64,000 bases of DNA from Nitrosomonadales bacterium (GCA_016716325.1 JADJWO010000001.1:310001-374000), one strand, 5' to 3'. Positions 51,648 to 61,930 are shown, numbered from the stretch's first letter. Made by a program: numbers and translations. Notes: generated by a model not told the origin, from the sequence alone.

Positions 51648-54209
51648 CTAGAGCCAACGCATCATGCCCATCTCGAACGGATGGGTCAGCATCTCGTGAT
51701 AGGGGTAGGCGCGAATGTGATATACCAGCTTGCCGCACAGCTCGGGCTGCACTTCGGCGGCGAATATGGTTTCGCCCGCATCTGTCATTGTGCCGGTCGC
51801 CTCGAAGCGATAGCGCCGCGCGGATTGCAGCAATTCCCTGCGCGTATGGAAACCCATCAGCATTTCCACCAGGACATCGCTCGGGTTGAGACCGTCCAAT
51901 GCGACCGCCACTTCAAAGCGTAGCGTATCTCCATAGTTGATCGCGGTTTGGCCGGCATCCAGGCGCCGCAATTTGATGACAGGCCATGCCTGGCGGATAC
52001 GCCTCTTCCATTCGGAAATGGCACGTGAGTTCTCGTACTGGCCCTGCTTGTACAGGCGATGTTGCTGGCTGGCCGGCAAATAGCACTTGGCAAGGTACTC
52101 GCCCACCATGCGTTTGGAATTGAAGCGCGGCATGATGGTTGCCATCGAGCGCTTGGCCATCTTCACCCAGTTTTGCGAAAACCCCATCTTGCCGTGTTCG
52201 TAGTACAACGGTAAGACCTGATCCTGCAGCAATTCATAAAGCGTGCGCATTTCTTCGCGTGTGCGGATATCCTCGTTCAGGAATTCAGATACCGGCTTGA
52301 TTGCCCAACCGTTCTTGCCATCGTAGCTTTCTCCCCACCAGCCATCCAGCACCGACAGATTGATCACGCCATTCAGTCCCGCTTTCATCCCGGAAGTACC
52401 GCTCGCTTCCAGCGGATAAAGCGGATTGTTCAGCCATACGTCGACGCCGGACACCAGCTTGCGAGACAGTGCCAGATCGTAATTCTCCACGATCAGCACC
52501 TTGCCGATGAAATCTGGCATCTTGGAAATCTGCGTGATGCGGCGAATCAGGTCCTGTCCAGGCACGTCCGCCGGATGTGCCTTGCCGGCAAAAATGAAGA
52601 CTGCCGGGCGCTCCGGGTTGTGCAGGATCTCGCGCAGCCAATTAAGATCGCCAAACAGCATGGTTGCGCGCTTGTAAGTTGCAAAGCGGCGCGCAAAACC
52701 GATCGTCAGGATGTTCGGGTTCTCCGGATTGACATATTTGAGCAAACGGTCCAGATGCGCCTCTGAACCATGATTGCGGAAATGCTGTGCGCTGATACGT
52801 TCGCGCACCATATTCAGCATTTTGGCTTTCAGCGACTGGTGGACGCTCCAGAACGCATGGTCCGGGATGTTATCGACATCCTCCCAGAATTCCACGTCAT
52901 TCATGCGCATATTCCATTCCGACCCCAGATGTCGTTCCAGCACCTCGATCCATTCCGTTGCCAGGAAAGTGGGAGCATGCACACCATTGGTGACATAGGT
53001 TATCGGGTTCTCGCGGTGTTCGATTTCCGGCCACATGTCGCTGCATATCTGGGCAGATACATCTCCGTGGATGCGCGACACACCATTGTGGAAACGCGTG
53101 CCGCGAATCGCCAAGGTTGTCATATTGAATTCCGGACTGTCCTTGGTGCGCCCCAGCGCCATGAATTCATCATGGTTCAATTTGAGTGCCGGGTAATATT
53201 TCTCGAAGTAGGATTTCACCATGCCTTCGCTGAAGTGATCGTGGCCTGCCGGGACGGGCGTGTGCGTGGTGAAAACCGTATTGGCTGCGACGCATTCCAG
53301 TGCGGTGGCAAAATCCAGGCCGTCATTGCTGATTTTATGGCGGATGCGTTCCAGCACCAGGAAGGCCGCATGACCTTCGTTGATATGCCAGACGGTCGGC
53401 CTTAATCCCAGTTCGTGCAACGCGCGCACCCCTCCGATACCCAGCACAATCTCCTGTTCCATGCGCATCACCTTGTCCCCGCCATACAGGCGATGGGTAA
53501 TGTCGCGATCATGGGCATTGTTGCTTTCCAGATCGGTATCCAGCAAATACAGTGTGATATGGCCGATCTTCGCCTGCCATATCTTGAGATTGAGTGTGCG
53601 ATCCGGCAGTTCTACCGAAGTATAGGCATCGGTACCGTCGGCCCGTTTGGCCGGAGTAATGGGCAAATCATCGAAACTGGAATCGGTATTGGTGGCGATC
53701 TGGTTGCCATCGCTATCGATGGTCTGGTGGAAATAGCCCTGGCGATACAGCAGTCCAACGCCGATAAACGGCAGGCGCAAATCGCTTGCCGCCTTGCAGT
53801 GGTCTCCGGCCAGAATGCCCAAGCCTCCCGAGTAAATCGGAAAGCTCTCGTGAAAACCGAATTCGGCGCAGAAATAGGCAATCAGATCGTCCTTGCGCAG
53901 CCAATCCATGCTGCTTCCAGGGAAGCGATTGTCGTGATAGGTGTCATAGGCGGCCATGACGCGGTTGAGGTTGCCAATGAATACCGGATCTTCGGCCGCT
54001 TCAAGCAAGCGTTGTTCCGCGACGCGCTTCAGGAATGCCTTGGGACTTTGCCCGGTCGCCTTCCACAAGCCAGGATGCAAGCGCGCGAACAGGGCGCGTG
54101 TGGGGCGATCCCAGCTGTACCAGAGATTGTTCGCCAATTCCTCCAAGCGGGCCAGACGCTTCGGAATCTTCGGTCGAACCTGAAGAATGTACGTGGTGTT
54201 TTTTTCCAT
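51648..54209 (-). CDS. Alpha-glucan phosphorylase (second type)
   Basis: An 853-residue enzyme of the 'alpha-glucan family phosphorylase' branch of GT35 (N-terminal DUF3417-like LARLEELANNLWYSWDRPTR), distinct from glgP. Features: YFCAEFGFHESFPIYSGGLG, HINEGHAAFLVLERIR, and the cofactor lysine in SGTSGMKAGLNGVINLSVLD. The C-terminal 120 residues form an extra beta-rich domain. It should shorten maltodextrin or linear glucan rather than branched glycogen. Its start lies 70 bases from the glk stop. Confidence 0.9.
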   Translation of the reverse strand: MEKNTTYILQVRPKIPKRLARLEELANNLWYSWDRPTRALFARLHPGLWKATGQSPKAFLKRVAEQRLLEAAEDPVFIGNLNRVMAAYDTYHDNRFPGSSMDWLRKDDLIAYFCAEFGFHESFPIYSGGLGILAGDHCKAASDLRLPFIGVGLLYRQGYFHQTIDSDGNQIATNTDSSFDDLPITPAKRADGTDAYTSVELPDRTLNLKIWQAKIGHITLYLLDTDLESNNAHDRDITHRLYGGDKVMRMEQEIVLGIGGVRALHELGLRPTVWHINEGHAAFLVLERIRHKISNDGLDFATALECVAANTVFTTHTPVPAGHDHFSEGMVKSYFEKYYPALKLNHDEFMALGRTKDSPEFNMTTLAIRGTRFHNGVSRIHGDVSAQICSDMWPEIEHRENPITYVTNGVHAPTFLATEWIEVLERHLGSEWNMRMNDVEFWEDVDNIPDHAFWSVHQSLKAKMLNMVRERISAQHFRNHGSEAHLDRLLKYVNPENPNILTIGFARRFATYKRATMLFGDLNWLREILHNPERPAVFIFAGKAHPADVPGQDLIRRITQISKMPDFIGKVLIVENYDLALSRKLVSGVDVWLNNPLYPLEASGTSGMKAGLNGVINLSVLDGWWGESYDGKNGWAIKPVSEFLNEDIRTREEMRTLYELLQDQVLPLYYEHGKMGFSQNWVKMAKRSMATIMPRFNSKRMVGEYLAKCYLPASQQHRLYKQGQYENSRAISEWKRRIRQAWPVIKLRRLDAGQTAINYGDTLRFEVAVALDGLNPSDVLVEMLMGFHTRRELLQSARRYRFEATGTMTDAGETIFAAEVQPELCGKLVYHIRAYPYHEMLTHPFEMGMMRWL

Positions 54210-54279
54210 TTACGCTACTCGCTCAAGAACAATATCCTGGGGCTGCACACAAGCGGCGGATTATAGCGCAATTGCCCCG

Positions 54280-55284
54280 TCATTCGGCATCACATGGCGC
54301 AATATCGACGAGTTGTGCGGCGCATAAAGCCGGGCCGAACAGAGCGGCACGGTCATTCAGAATCACCCGTACAGGCATGGCTTCCAGCAAAGGACGCATC
54401 CGCCCCTTATCGAGGAAAGCGTTCATGAATACCCCTTCCCGTAATAACGGCAGAATCTTCGGCGCGATCCCGCCACCCAGATACAGCCCTCCGGTACTCA
54501 TCGTCTTGAGAGCGAGATTACCGGACTCTGCTCCATACAGACTTACGAACCAGTTCAAGGTCTCGGCGCAGATTTCGTCACGGCCGGATAGCGCGGCATT
54601 GGCAATGGCCGCCGCCGCATCGCCATGGTTCATTTCCTCGACAAGCCACTGGGGGGCGGCAGCGTGTCGGTATGCGCGCAGGAATTCATGCATGCTGACC
54701 AATCCCATGCCGGAAACGACACGTTCCCAACTGACATGCCGATGATCCTTCCAGAGATAACGCAGCAGTTCCATCTCCAGTTCGTTGCCAGGACTGAAAC
54801 TGGCATGCCCGCCTTCGGTGGCAAACGGTCGTTGCAGTTGTCCGTCCCAATACAGGCCTGCCTCGCCCAATCCCGTACCTGCGGCAATGACTGCGGCATT
54901 GCCCCCTTCCTTCGGCATCCCGGCTTGCAAAGTCAACAGATCAGCCGTGTTCAATGCGCGCAAGCCGTAGGCGGTCGCTTCCAGATCGTTGAGTAAAGTG
55001 CAGTGCTTGAACCCGAAACGTTGCTGCAACGCATCCGCATCGATACGCCATGGCAAATTGGTGGTTCTCACCACCCTGCCCTGCACCGGCCCGGCAATGC
55101 CAAAGGCTGCATATTCAGGAACTTGCTCTCCGCCAAGAAAATCGTCCAGCAATTCGTCGAACTGGACATAATTGCGGCTGGGGTAGCTGGTTTCGCGCCG
55201 GATATGCGTTTGCGCTTCCGCGACATCGATGATCGCGATGCGTGTCTTGGTTCCTCCTATGTCGCCTGCAAGAATCCGGTACAT
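54280..55284 (-). CDS. glk: Glucokinase
   Basis: A 334-residue bacterial Glk-type glucokinase. The phosphate-binding start is ILAGDIGGTKTRIAIID, followed by NDLEATAYGLRAL, AAGTGLGEAGLYW, the glucose-binding EGGHASFSPG and STGGLYLGGGIAPKI. It traps glucose freed by MalQ and phosphorylases. It is first in the minus-strand group glk - phosphorylase - glgA - glgP and lies next to the tRNA-Leu island boundary. Confidence 0.95.
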   Translation of the reverse strand: MYRILAGDIGGTKTRIAIIDVAEAQTHIRRETSYPSRNYVQFDELLDDFLGGEQVPEYAAFGIAGPVQGRVVRTTNLPWRIDADALQQRFGFKHCTLLNDLEATAYGLRALNTADLLTLQAGMPKEGGNAAVIAAGTGLGEAGLYWDGQLQRPFATEGGHASFSPGNELEMELLRYLWKDHRHVSWERVVSGMGLVSMHEFLRAYRHAAAPQWLVEEMNHGDAAAAIANAALSGRDEICAETLNWFVSLYGAESGNLALKTMSTGGLYLGGGIAPKILPLLREGVFMNAFLDKGRMRPLLEAMPVRVILNDRAALFGPALCAAQLVDIAPCDAE

Positions 55285-55517
55285 GATGATGGGATAGATC
55301 GAGGTTGGTCAGCAGCTATTTGAAGGGGAGAGAACGAACAACCTGAAACATGGTGTTTTAAAGGTACTCATGGGATGTCGGCCCTGAACACGTTGTTGCT
55401 CGGAAAATGTTATGGTCCGAGCGTGATTCTACCTGAAGGACGGAATACTGGCTCTGAAAAGAGAGTTGGAGGGGATTTGCCTGGCTTGGGGGGGGCATGC
55501 GAGATGCGTTGGAGAAA
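55285..55517. other. Intergenic, glk upstream region
   Basis: About 230 bases without a convincing gene. The strand opposite the 60-codon frame at 55375 would hold the glk promoter; no clear boxes are visible. It ends at the tRNA-Leu remnant. Confidence 0.4.
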
Positions 55518-55579
55518 TGGTGCCCGGGACCGGAATCGAACCGGTACGAGGGGTTAAGCCTCGACGGATTTTAAGTCCC
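55518..55579 (-). repeat. Partial tRNA-Leu copy (island attachment repeat)
   Basis: Sixty-two bases match the 3' part of tRNA-Leu(TAA) at 62043-62131 (CCA, acceptor, T arm, anticodon loop) in the same orientation; the variable arm differs, and the 5' part breaks off after the anticodon stem. It cannot fold as a tRNA. It marks the far end of the 6.5-kb island whose other end is the intact tRNA. Confidence 0.85.
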
Positions 55580-55816
55580 ATTATATTATCCGCCAATTAT
55601 TTTGTAACGCATTGTTTTGTTGTGGTTTTAATTTTTTTCCGTAAGCGAGTCAAATCTTCGAAAGGTCGTTATAGGGGGGAAAACTTCTTTAAATCCCACC
55701 TCCATACCACCCCCAACTTTTCACAACAGTTCCAACCATTTTTTTAAGTGGCGGTAAGCAAAATGAAGAAAAAAACCACTAGAAAGTATTGGGGATAGTT
55801 CAGCCAGATATCCGCT
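55580..55816. other. Island edge, non-coding
   Basis: AT-rich, with no gene. CCATACCACCCCCA at 55702 matches the unit of the tandem repeat at 61931-61988 on the other edge of the island; such repeated motifs near both ends could be integrase arm sites, but this is a guess. Confidence 0.45.
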
Positions 55817-56158
55817 TCAGCGATCACTATCTGACTTTTGCGGGACATCCCAGATCGCATCTTTTCTCGCCTGATAGTATGCGAGATAATTTTCGTACAA
55901 AGGCTGTTCCTTTAGGTACTTTCTGACATCCTTTATTCGGTACAACACTTTCGCCCCCTCCCTGACGTGAGGCAATAGGTTTCCGTGACGCCTCTTTTCC
56001 TGCAAAGAATAAACACTGATACCCAATATCAGGGACAACTGTTCTGGCGTAATTCGAATTTCTCCAGAAAGGCTGTCAAATTTTTCCAAGAGCACATCAT
56101 TCGGTATTGGAGATACGCTTCTCATTTCTTCTATCCTCGCGTTGATGAAATTTCGCAA
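55817..56158 (-). CDS. Helix-turn-helix protein (AlpA/MerR-like)
   Basis: A 113-residue protein (a second start at residue 12, MRSVSP, is possible). Residues 33-80 (IRITPEQLSLILGISVYSL, then QEKRRHGNLLPHVREGAKVL and YRIKDVRKYL) fit the DNA-binding helix-turn-helix of AlpA/excisionase proteins of mobile elements. It would regulate or excise the island. No integrase gene is found with it. Its start overlaps the 76-codon frame upstream. Confidence 0.65.
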   Translation of the reverse strand: MRNFINARIEEMRSVSPIPNDVLLEKFDSLSGEIRITPEQLSLILGISVYSLQEKRRHGNLLPHVREGAKVLYRIKDVRKYLKEQPLYENYLAYYQARKDAIWDVPQKSDSDR

Positions 56159-56327
56159 GTCGAAGAATATCGTACATATTTACTGTTGCCAGCCATGTGA
56201 CAACTAGGACGGTTATCGCATCAATGAATCGACTTGGGCTTAGTGTCTTTCTTGGACGCTCATTCAATTTCCTCGCTACTGCATTAAGTTTGGCTTGCGA
56301 GTAATTGGCCAAGCTCAAAGCAGCCAC
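56097..56327 (-). CDS. Small hypothetical protein of the island
   Basis: 76 codons with one hydrophobic stretch (DAITVLVVTWLATVNMYDIL) after a basic N-terminus, then a charged tail (HQREDRRNEKR). It overlaps the helix-turn-helix gene by about 60 bases. No family recognised. It may be a real small membrane protein or only an open frame. Confidence 0.35.
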   Translation of the reverse strand: MAALSLANYSQAKLNAVARKLNERPRKTLSPSRFIDAITVLVVTWLATVNMYDILRLAKFHQREDRRNEKRISNTE

Positions 56328-56481
56328 TCAAGGTTGCGATTAAGAACTTCCGCCATGTGGGCTTTGCCGTCATTAGTTATGGTTGGAAATAACGGCTGCT
56401 ACTGATTGCGTAACGGTCGTTGCTGAATAGTATTGCTAAGCTGCCCCCTTCAGTTTGGTATTCTTTGGTTTGACACGCCTG

Positions 56482-59001
56482 TCATTTTAAGTTGCGCACT
56501 GGCTTAGTGACATCCTTGAGGATGGTTGCTGTGCTTAATATGTGTCGATCCGCCAAGCCCTGTAAATGTGCCGCAGACAAGCTATTAAAATCCTGCGATT
56601 CCAGCGATTTGAAAAATAGGCGAACTCGCTTAACGAATTGACGTAATTCAGCTTCTCTCATAACCACTGCCTGCTGCAATAATCCGGCCGCACTCTGCAA
56701 ATCATTCGTTGGATGAATCCAGATGTTTGTTACTTCAGCTCCTAGGTAGTGCTTAAGGAACCATGCGTATGATCGATTCATTTGCTCTGCTTCTCTTTTG
56801 TTTATTTCTGCTCTTGTAAGCTCAACTTCGTTCTTGCACTCCCAAAGTAAGTAATGGGTAGCATCAAGCGCCCAAAGATTGTCTGGCCCCTCTTTCCATA
56901 CCTTATCTGGTCTCTCGCTGGAAAATCCTAATGCTTCACTGAGTTCATGGAGTGCCTCTTCAAACCGGTCTGCTTTTACACCAAAATTAAGCCGCCCAAG
57001 AATGTCCGATAACGTAGCGTCAAGCTGTTGGTAATTCTCAAATTTTGTTATCCACGCAATAATGCGCTCCATTCGCCCTTGACATACTTGAGTAAGCTTA
57101 GCGATGGTCACCCCCTCAGAGGGCAACAACAAAAGATGGTTGGAAGTATGCGCGGCAAGTTGCAGACGCACTGATTCATTTCTGTTTGCACGATACTGGT
57201 AACGAGCCATGACTTGCAAATACCAGCCGACATCTCCTTTGTCTATCAGCCCATTATCTAGCGAACCTTGCAGTTGAGTCACTGCCCCCTGATAGTCACC
57301 TTTGGCATAGGTGATTTCTGCATTAAGTTCTGCCACATAAGACTTAAGGATTCGATCATTTGGCAATGAAGGTTTCACCTCAGCCATTTGCTCAGAATAA
57401 AAAGCCTTCCAGCCGGCGTCTCGACCAAGGCATTGGTTGACCAAGCCTTGTAACGCAAGTATCGGTTCCTTGCCTTCCTTAATTTCTTCATCGGCCATTT
57501 CCGCTAACTGTAAGCCAATTTCAATTTGTTTTGCCAATTGAGACGACAGGTGCTTTCGTGAGCGATTTTCCCGAAGTAAACGCGTAATGTCTCCGCCAAT
57601 AATGATTATTGCAGAGTAGTCTTTTTCGCCACGAACACTTCGCCCCATTCCTTGCTCAATAGTGCGAACTGTTCGCATCAAAGTTACTTCGCTATCGGGG
57701 CGACAATCTTCTTGGTATAAATCTATCAAGCTTTCTGAGTAGGGCTTGCCATCGAAAACCAGAATACGACAAGCATCATCTGGCAGATCAATGCCATCGT
57801 AGCGATTGGCCAAAACAACAGCCTTTTCAAACTCACGCCGTCGCAACCTATCAATGATGCCTTCTACGGTCTCTGTTTTTGCGACGATTGCCCCATTCGC
57901 TTCCCAAATACGCGCGTTGGGAAAACTGGACACAAGAGCAACTACTCCGGAGTTTCTGCTAGGTGTGGATACACCTAACCATTTAACAATGGCATTCTGA
58001 TCAAGTTCGGAAGCGATCAGTGAGGGCAACAGGATCATCTTCTCACCAGACCAGCTCTCTTTGCTATACGTCAAAGGCTTAGTAATGGTGTCCGGCGACA
58101 GCTGCAATCCTTTGATCAGGAATGCATCGTCCGTCACAGTGGCAGACATGAAAATGCGGTGTGCCGCTTTCCAATATGAGCCATATACTGATAAAGGTGG
58201 GATGTATGGCTCGATTTCCAGAGCCACCCCTGAAACCACGCATTGACAGTTTGCCAGATTGTCTTTCAAAACTGGCCATGCAAATTTCACTGGCTTTCTG
58301 TCAGCCGCCGCCGACAGTATCCGTGCTATTTCAGATTCACGATCCATCCATGCCCAATACGGCACTGGCAATATTGCGTCACGCTTGTCATTTTGAATGT
58401 CAGCAAACGTACCAACACCTTGATGTTCCAGATCTGTCCCAAAGAGAGTGAGAATTGTTTGGTAAGCCGCATCCTCTTTGGGGATTCGAATGCGACATTG
58501 CTCCCGAATTGAGTCTGAACAAGCATGGGCATCATCCATCAGCAATGTCCCCACATCAATCGAATTACGGTTGATGCCAAATTTCGTCTGGCCGTTGAAC
58601 AACTTTTGAACTGATGTGACGAGAATAGCCTTCCCGTTGTGAAAATCTTCTGGCAAGTCTGGTTCGGCGATGCAAGTTTTGATACCAAATTGCCTAGCTT
58701 GCTCGCAAGTTTGCGCAATTAAGAAGTTATTTGGGCAAAGGTAAACCGCTGGTCCTTTGCCGTCGTTGAGGCGAGATTGGAGCATCAACAGACCAATTAG
58801 CGTTTTGCCCTGACCTGTGTGCAACTTAACGATCACATCGCGCTGTTCACGACGTGATGTGAACCACTCTGAAAGAACCGCTTGCTGCGCGGGGCGTAAA
58901 GGTCCCTTGTCATGAGTACGATCCAATGTGTCGTACAAGACAACCGGATCGGTCGGCGCAATTACCTTATTTCCAGATAAGCGTTTCTTGAAATCTACCA
59001 T
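56482..59001 (-). CDS. SF2 helicase fused to a PD-(D/E)xK nuclease domain
   Basis: 839 residues. Helicase: Q-type LRPAQQAVL, Walker A HTGQGKT (61-67), box II DDAH (156-159), MSAT (285-288) and a DinG/Rad3-like motif VI QGMGRSVRG (450-458). A helical repeat-like region follows (about 480-690: ITYAKGDYQGAVTQLQGSLD). At 706-723 PD, then WECK, gives a PD-x13-ExK nuclease site (D707, E721, K723) with a core helix behind it. DNA or RNA unwinding plus cleavage is implied. It lies behind the metallopeptidase gene with a 62-base gap. I do not recognise the exact arrangement in a named defence system. Confidence 0.8.
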   Translation of the reverse strand: MVDFKKRLSGNKVIAPTDPVVLYDTLDRTHDKGPLRPAQQAVLSEWFTSRREQRDVIVKLHTGQGKTLIGLLMLQSRLNDGKGPAVYLCPNNFLIAQTCEQARQFGIKTCIAEPDLPEDFHNGKAILVTSVQKLFNGQTKFGINRNSIDVGTLLMDDAHACSDSIREQCRIRIPKEDAAYQTILTLFGTDLEHQGVGTFADIQNDKRDAILPVPYWAWMDRESEIARILSAAADRKPVKFAWPVLKDNLANCQCVVSGVALEIEPYIPPLSVYGSYWKAAHRIFMSATVTDDAFLIKGLQLSPDTITKPLTYSKESWSGEKMILLPSLIASELDQNAIVKWLGVSTPSRNSGVVALVSSFPNARIWEANGAIVAKTETVEGIIDRLRRREFEKAVVLANRYDGIDLPDDACRILVFDGKPYSESLIDLYQEDCRPDSEVTLMRTVRTIEQGMGRSVRGEKDYSAIIIIGGDITRLLRENRSRKHLSSQLAKQIEIGLQLAEMADEEIKEGKEPILALQGLVNQCLGRDAGWKAFYSEQMAEVKPSLPNDRILKSYVAELNAEITYAKGDYQGAVTQLQGSLDNGLIDKGDVGWYLQVMARYQYRANRNESVRLQLAAHTSNHLLLLPSEGVTIAKLTQVCQGRMERIIAWITKFENYQQLDATLSDILGRLNFGVKADRFEEALHELSEALGFSSERPDKVWKEGPDNLWALDATHYLLWECKNEVELTRAEINKREAEQMNRSYAWFLKHYLGAEVTNIWIHPTNDLQSAAGLLQQAVVMREAELRQFVKRVRLFFKSLESQDFNSLSAAHLQGLADRHILSTATILKDVTKPVRNLK

Positions 59002-59063
59002 TGCGATCTTTCAAAGATTGTGAGGTTGTCGAGGGTATGATACTGCAACGTTTCTATAAGGAG

Positions 59064-60200
59064 CTATGATAGATGGCGTTCAGCGCCTTCGCCCCAGATA
59101 ACATTCTTTGTTATCCGTTCTCTGAATTCGTCAGTAAAGGTTAGCAGGCCGAGAGTACTGCCGAATCGTCTAATAGCTAAAATCTCAGGGAGAAGCTCAT
59201 CCCAACATTTCACGATATGCGTGAGATATTGCAGGTCTGCCAAATTGCTCAATAGTCCTCTGATCAAGAAACGATCATCAAACTTTCTTTCGTCTGTATT
59301 GGTCATTGACCAATATAAAGCAACCGATAGCGCAGCTTTCTGAGAAAGCTGGACAAGTTGTTTTCTGTCAAGATTGTGGCCCATAAATTCCCCCATTTGT
59401 GGGGCGCTCAATATCTCAAAAATATGGGGAATGTTAATTTCCAACCGAGTAAGTGGGCTTGGGTGCGACCCCTCCGGAAAGGTTGACGGTGCTAGCGGAA
59501 AAGCTCCATTGAATCTGTAAAATACAATGGATAGCCCGCATATCATGAGGTAGAGAAGTCCGCTAAATACTTCTGCTCTGTTTTCTTGGCGCACAAATCT
59601 TGGATCAGAGATGTGGCGGAACAGCTCCATCAAATAGAAATTGGTGGCTTCGAAATCGGCCGCCAACTCTGTTGTGTGAGACACCACCGCAGCATGTCCG
59701 GTGAGAGCGTTGTTCCCATATGCGTTAAATTCATGAACTTCGCTTGACTTCTGATCATCTATTGCCCCATGTCTAGCACGTATGACTCCATGCTCCTGCA
59801 TCAGATGACCGATTTCGTGGAAATATACCCAGGTCAATGCGGCCATGAACAAGTTCTTTATCTGCTCCTCCTTCGAGAAGCATGAGGGGAGTTTCGCACT
59901 ATCACCGTAAAAATCGTACAGTCTGTCTGTGTCCGATCCAGCTGGAATAGCATTAAGAAAGTCGCAAAAATTTTCTGCATCGCGCCACATTTGGCGGATG
60001 AACTCAAAGCGGATTGTGACGCAATGCTGCGGTGGCTGGTCGATAGAACCACACGAGGAAGCGTAGGCTCCGAATATGGGGTCGTAACCCCACTGAATTG
60101 CGAGTTCACCTTTGACTTCCGCGTAAATTCCCTCTCCAAGCTCCCTATTGAGAGTGGACAACACATTGCAGCCTAATTCGTATATTTCAATGTCTTCCAT
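59064..60200 (-). CDS. HExxH metallopeptidase-like protein
   Basis: 378 residues with the zinc-binding motif HEIGH (128-132) in FMAALTWVYFHEIGHLMQ and a probable third ligand in TTELAADFEAT (E178 or D182), the gluzincin layout. No signal peptide, so cytoplasmic. The rest is helical and of no family I recognise. Genes before and after it on the same strand form a set with a HEPN-motif protein and a helicase-nuclease. Many defence systems activate a protease in this way, but the role is inferred. Confidence 0.7.
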   Translation of the reverse strand: MEDIEIYELGCNVLSTLNRELGEGIYAEVKGELAIQWGYDPIFGAYASSCGSIDQPPQHCVTIRFEFIRQMWRDAENFCDFLNAIPAGSDTDRLYDFYGDSAKLPSCFSKEEQIKNLFMAALTWVYFHEIGHLMQEHGVIRARHGAIDDQKSSEVHEFNAYGNNALTGHAAVVSHTTELAADFEATNFYLMELFRHISDPRFVRQENRAEVFSGLLYLMICGLSIVFYRFNGAFPLAPSTFPEGSHPSPLTRLEINIPHIFEILSAPQMGEFMGHNLDRKQLVQLSQKAALSVALYWSMTNTDERKFDDRFLIRGLLSNLADLQYLTHIVKCWDELLPEILAIRRFGSTLGLLTFTDEFRERITKNVIWGEGAERHLS

Positions 60201-60327
60201 CTGGACTCCTGGGGCGCTACGAACAAACGGTCAGCCAAGCACGCCCCGCCTCGGAATTTTGGTAAGCATATCAATTACCTCGGGCGCAGCCAGCACTTGG
60301 GGTTTCCATCGCTGGAGTAGTAAATTC

Positions 60328-61659
60328 TCAACAGCTTGGACGTTTCGCACAACGGAATTTCTCCAATGCACGAACTACGGCCTCTTCAGGCGTCTGGGGA
60401 ATAATATTTACAGGTATAACTACTTCACAGTCTACGGGCTCTGCCCCCTCAATGGTCAGTTCGACAATACGGTTACCAATAACATTGTGAAAGTAACGGG
60501 TAAAATCTTCCACATCCTGTTCGGTAACTTTGGAGCCTTGCCGAATGCCGCTCTCGTTGAGCAACGTGTGCATTCGACCATTCGCAACATCCATCCCAAA
60601 TGACAGGACAATAGTATTGCGAGCGTTAAGCGCAATGAGCTTAATAAAACCTTTTCCGCTTCCAATCGGAAGTAGATTCATGGCTTGGAACTGTGTGGCC
60701 GGTGGATCGGGCCACAGCCTAATTTCCACGGTAGTACCTTCAAGCTGCCCCAAGCCTACGACATCATCCAAACAACCACCGGACTTTAGAACTTCGACTG
60801 CCTTGGGCGTCATAAGGGTATGCCAAGGTGCTACGCGGTCCCTATTTTCATAAAGGTCCATTTCGTCAGGCACGCCAGCATCGAGCTTTACATAGCGAGT
60901 CGCTAAAGACGCCATGACGTCTAAATCTGCGGCAATGCGTTTCCGATCTGCGGGAATATCTGGGTCGACGATTTCCCCAGAAAGACTAGCATGGGCAACG
61001 GCACAGCGACCCGACACGTAAAGGTGGTCGCTAACGTCAATACCCTGTGCTTTAAGCTCAGCGACCCGTTTCGCCGCATCACCGCCCAGATGATCCATAT
61101 TTTTCTCAAACCACGATTTTCGATCCTTTGCTTCAAACTGGCTCTCAAGCACCTTAAAAAAACTGAGAAATGAATATGGCTCATGCAAATGGCGCAGACG
61201 GCGACCTTCCCGAAGAAATGCAAGCGCTTTACGTACCTGATCATCTTCGATGATTGGCATATGATTGCAACTGAAGGTCTTGTTCCCAGCCTGTGTTATC
61301 GTCATCAAAGAGTCATTGATGGATACGTTCGGAATCGGAAAGGTCCCCCACATTCGACTAGTAATATCGACATAACCGCGTTTGAAATATCCCAGTACCG
61401 AAACAAAGCGGTAAAGCCGCGCAATGGCATCGTCAACATACTCACGATCGCAGGGTGCGCTTACGCAAGGCGATGTGGTGTGATCGGCTCTTTGCTTAAC
61501 ACCGTGCAGAAAGTATTCCTGCCCATCGTATTGGAGCCAAACATCATCCTGAGGCCAAGCAATGGATGATATAACGCCAACGGTCGCCCATCCTTGCCGA
61601 GCTTGCACCTTCGACGTGGCCTCATCACCAAATAAATGCGGCATATATGGCGTTTTCAT
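60328..61659 (-). CDS. HEPN-motif protein (MauJ-like region), function unknown
   Basis: 443 residues. Residues 165-225 (FFKVLESQFEAKDRKSWF and later VSGRCAVAHAS) resemble the MauJ/ApeA-type helical segment; R218-x4-H223 fits the RxxxxH motif of HEPN ribonucleases. The N-terminal 150 residues and the C-terminal half (beta-rich, with TVEIRLWPDPP) are unassigned. It is the first gene of the island set, 128 bases before the metallopeptidase gene. It could be a sensor or an RNase effector. Confidence 0.6.
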   Translation of the reverse strand: MKTPYMPHLFGDEATSKVQARQGWATVGVISSIAWPQDDVWLQYDGQEYFLHGVKQRADHTTSPCVSAPCDREYVDDAIARLYRFVSVLGYFKRGYVDITSRMWGTFPIPNVSINDSLMTITQAGNKTFSCNHMPIIEDDQVRKALAFLREGRRLRHLHEPYSFLSFFKVLESQFEAKDRKSWFEKNMDHLGGDAAKRVAELKAQGIDVSDHLYVSGRCAVAHASLSGEIVDPDIPADRKRIAADLDVMASLATRYVKLDAGVPDEMDLYENRDRVAPWHTLMTPKAVEVLKSGGCLDDVVGLGQLEGTTVEIRLWPDPPATQFQAMNLLPIGSGKGFIKLIALNARNTIVLSFGMDVANGRMHTLLNESGIRQGSKVTEQDVEDFTRYFHNVIGNRIVELTIEGAEPVDCEVVIPVNIIPQTPEEAVVRALEKFRCAKRPSC

Positions 61660-61930
61660 ATGTATTTGATCTGCATTTGTTTAGAGGGGGCTGCCTGCTT
61701 TTCTGCGCAGAGCAGACATTTTACCGTCACATCAAAAACGGGCGTTATGGCCGAGAAGAGGTCAAACAATACCGTACCAATTACTCAAAGTGAATACAGA
61801 CACAACGGATCAAGAGTCCTTATGAAACATTACTCGATGAATCATATCAATAGTATCTAATTGATTCATTGTGAGAACGAATAACTCTTCAGATAAGAAT
61901 TGCTTTGTCGGGAACAATTTTCTAGTTAAA
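61660..61930. other. Island upstream region
   Basis: No convincing gene. It should hold the promoter of the minus-strand island genes, but no clear -35/-10 pair is seen. Confidence 0.4.

Noticed and set aside
55375..55557. 60-codon plus-strand frame with tRNA-like DNA
   Set aside because: It runs through the tRNA-Leu remnant and has no protein features.
55518..55579. A functional second tRNA-Leu
   Set aside because: The D arm and the 5' acceptor strand are missing; after the anticodon stem the sequence is unrelated.
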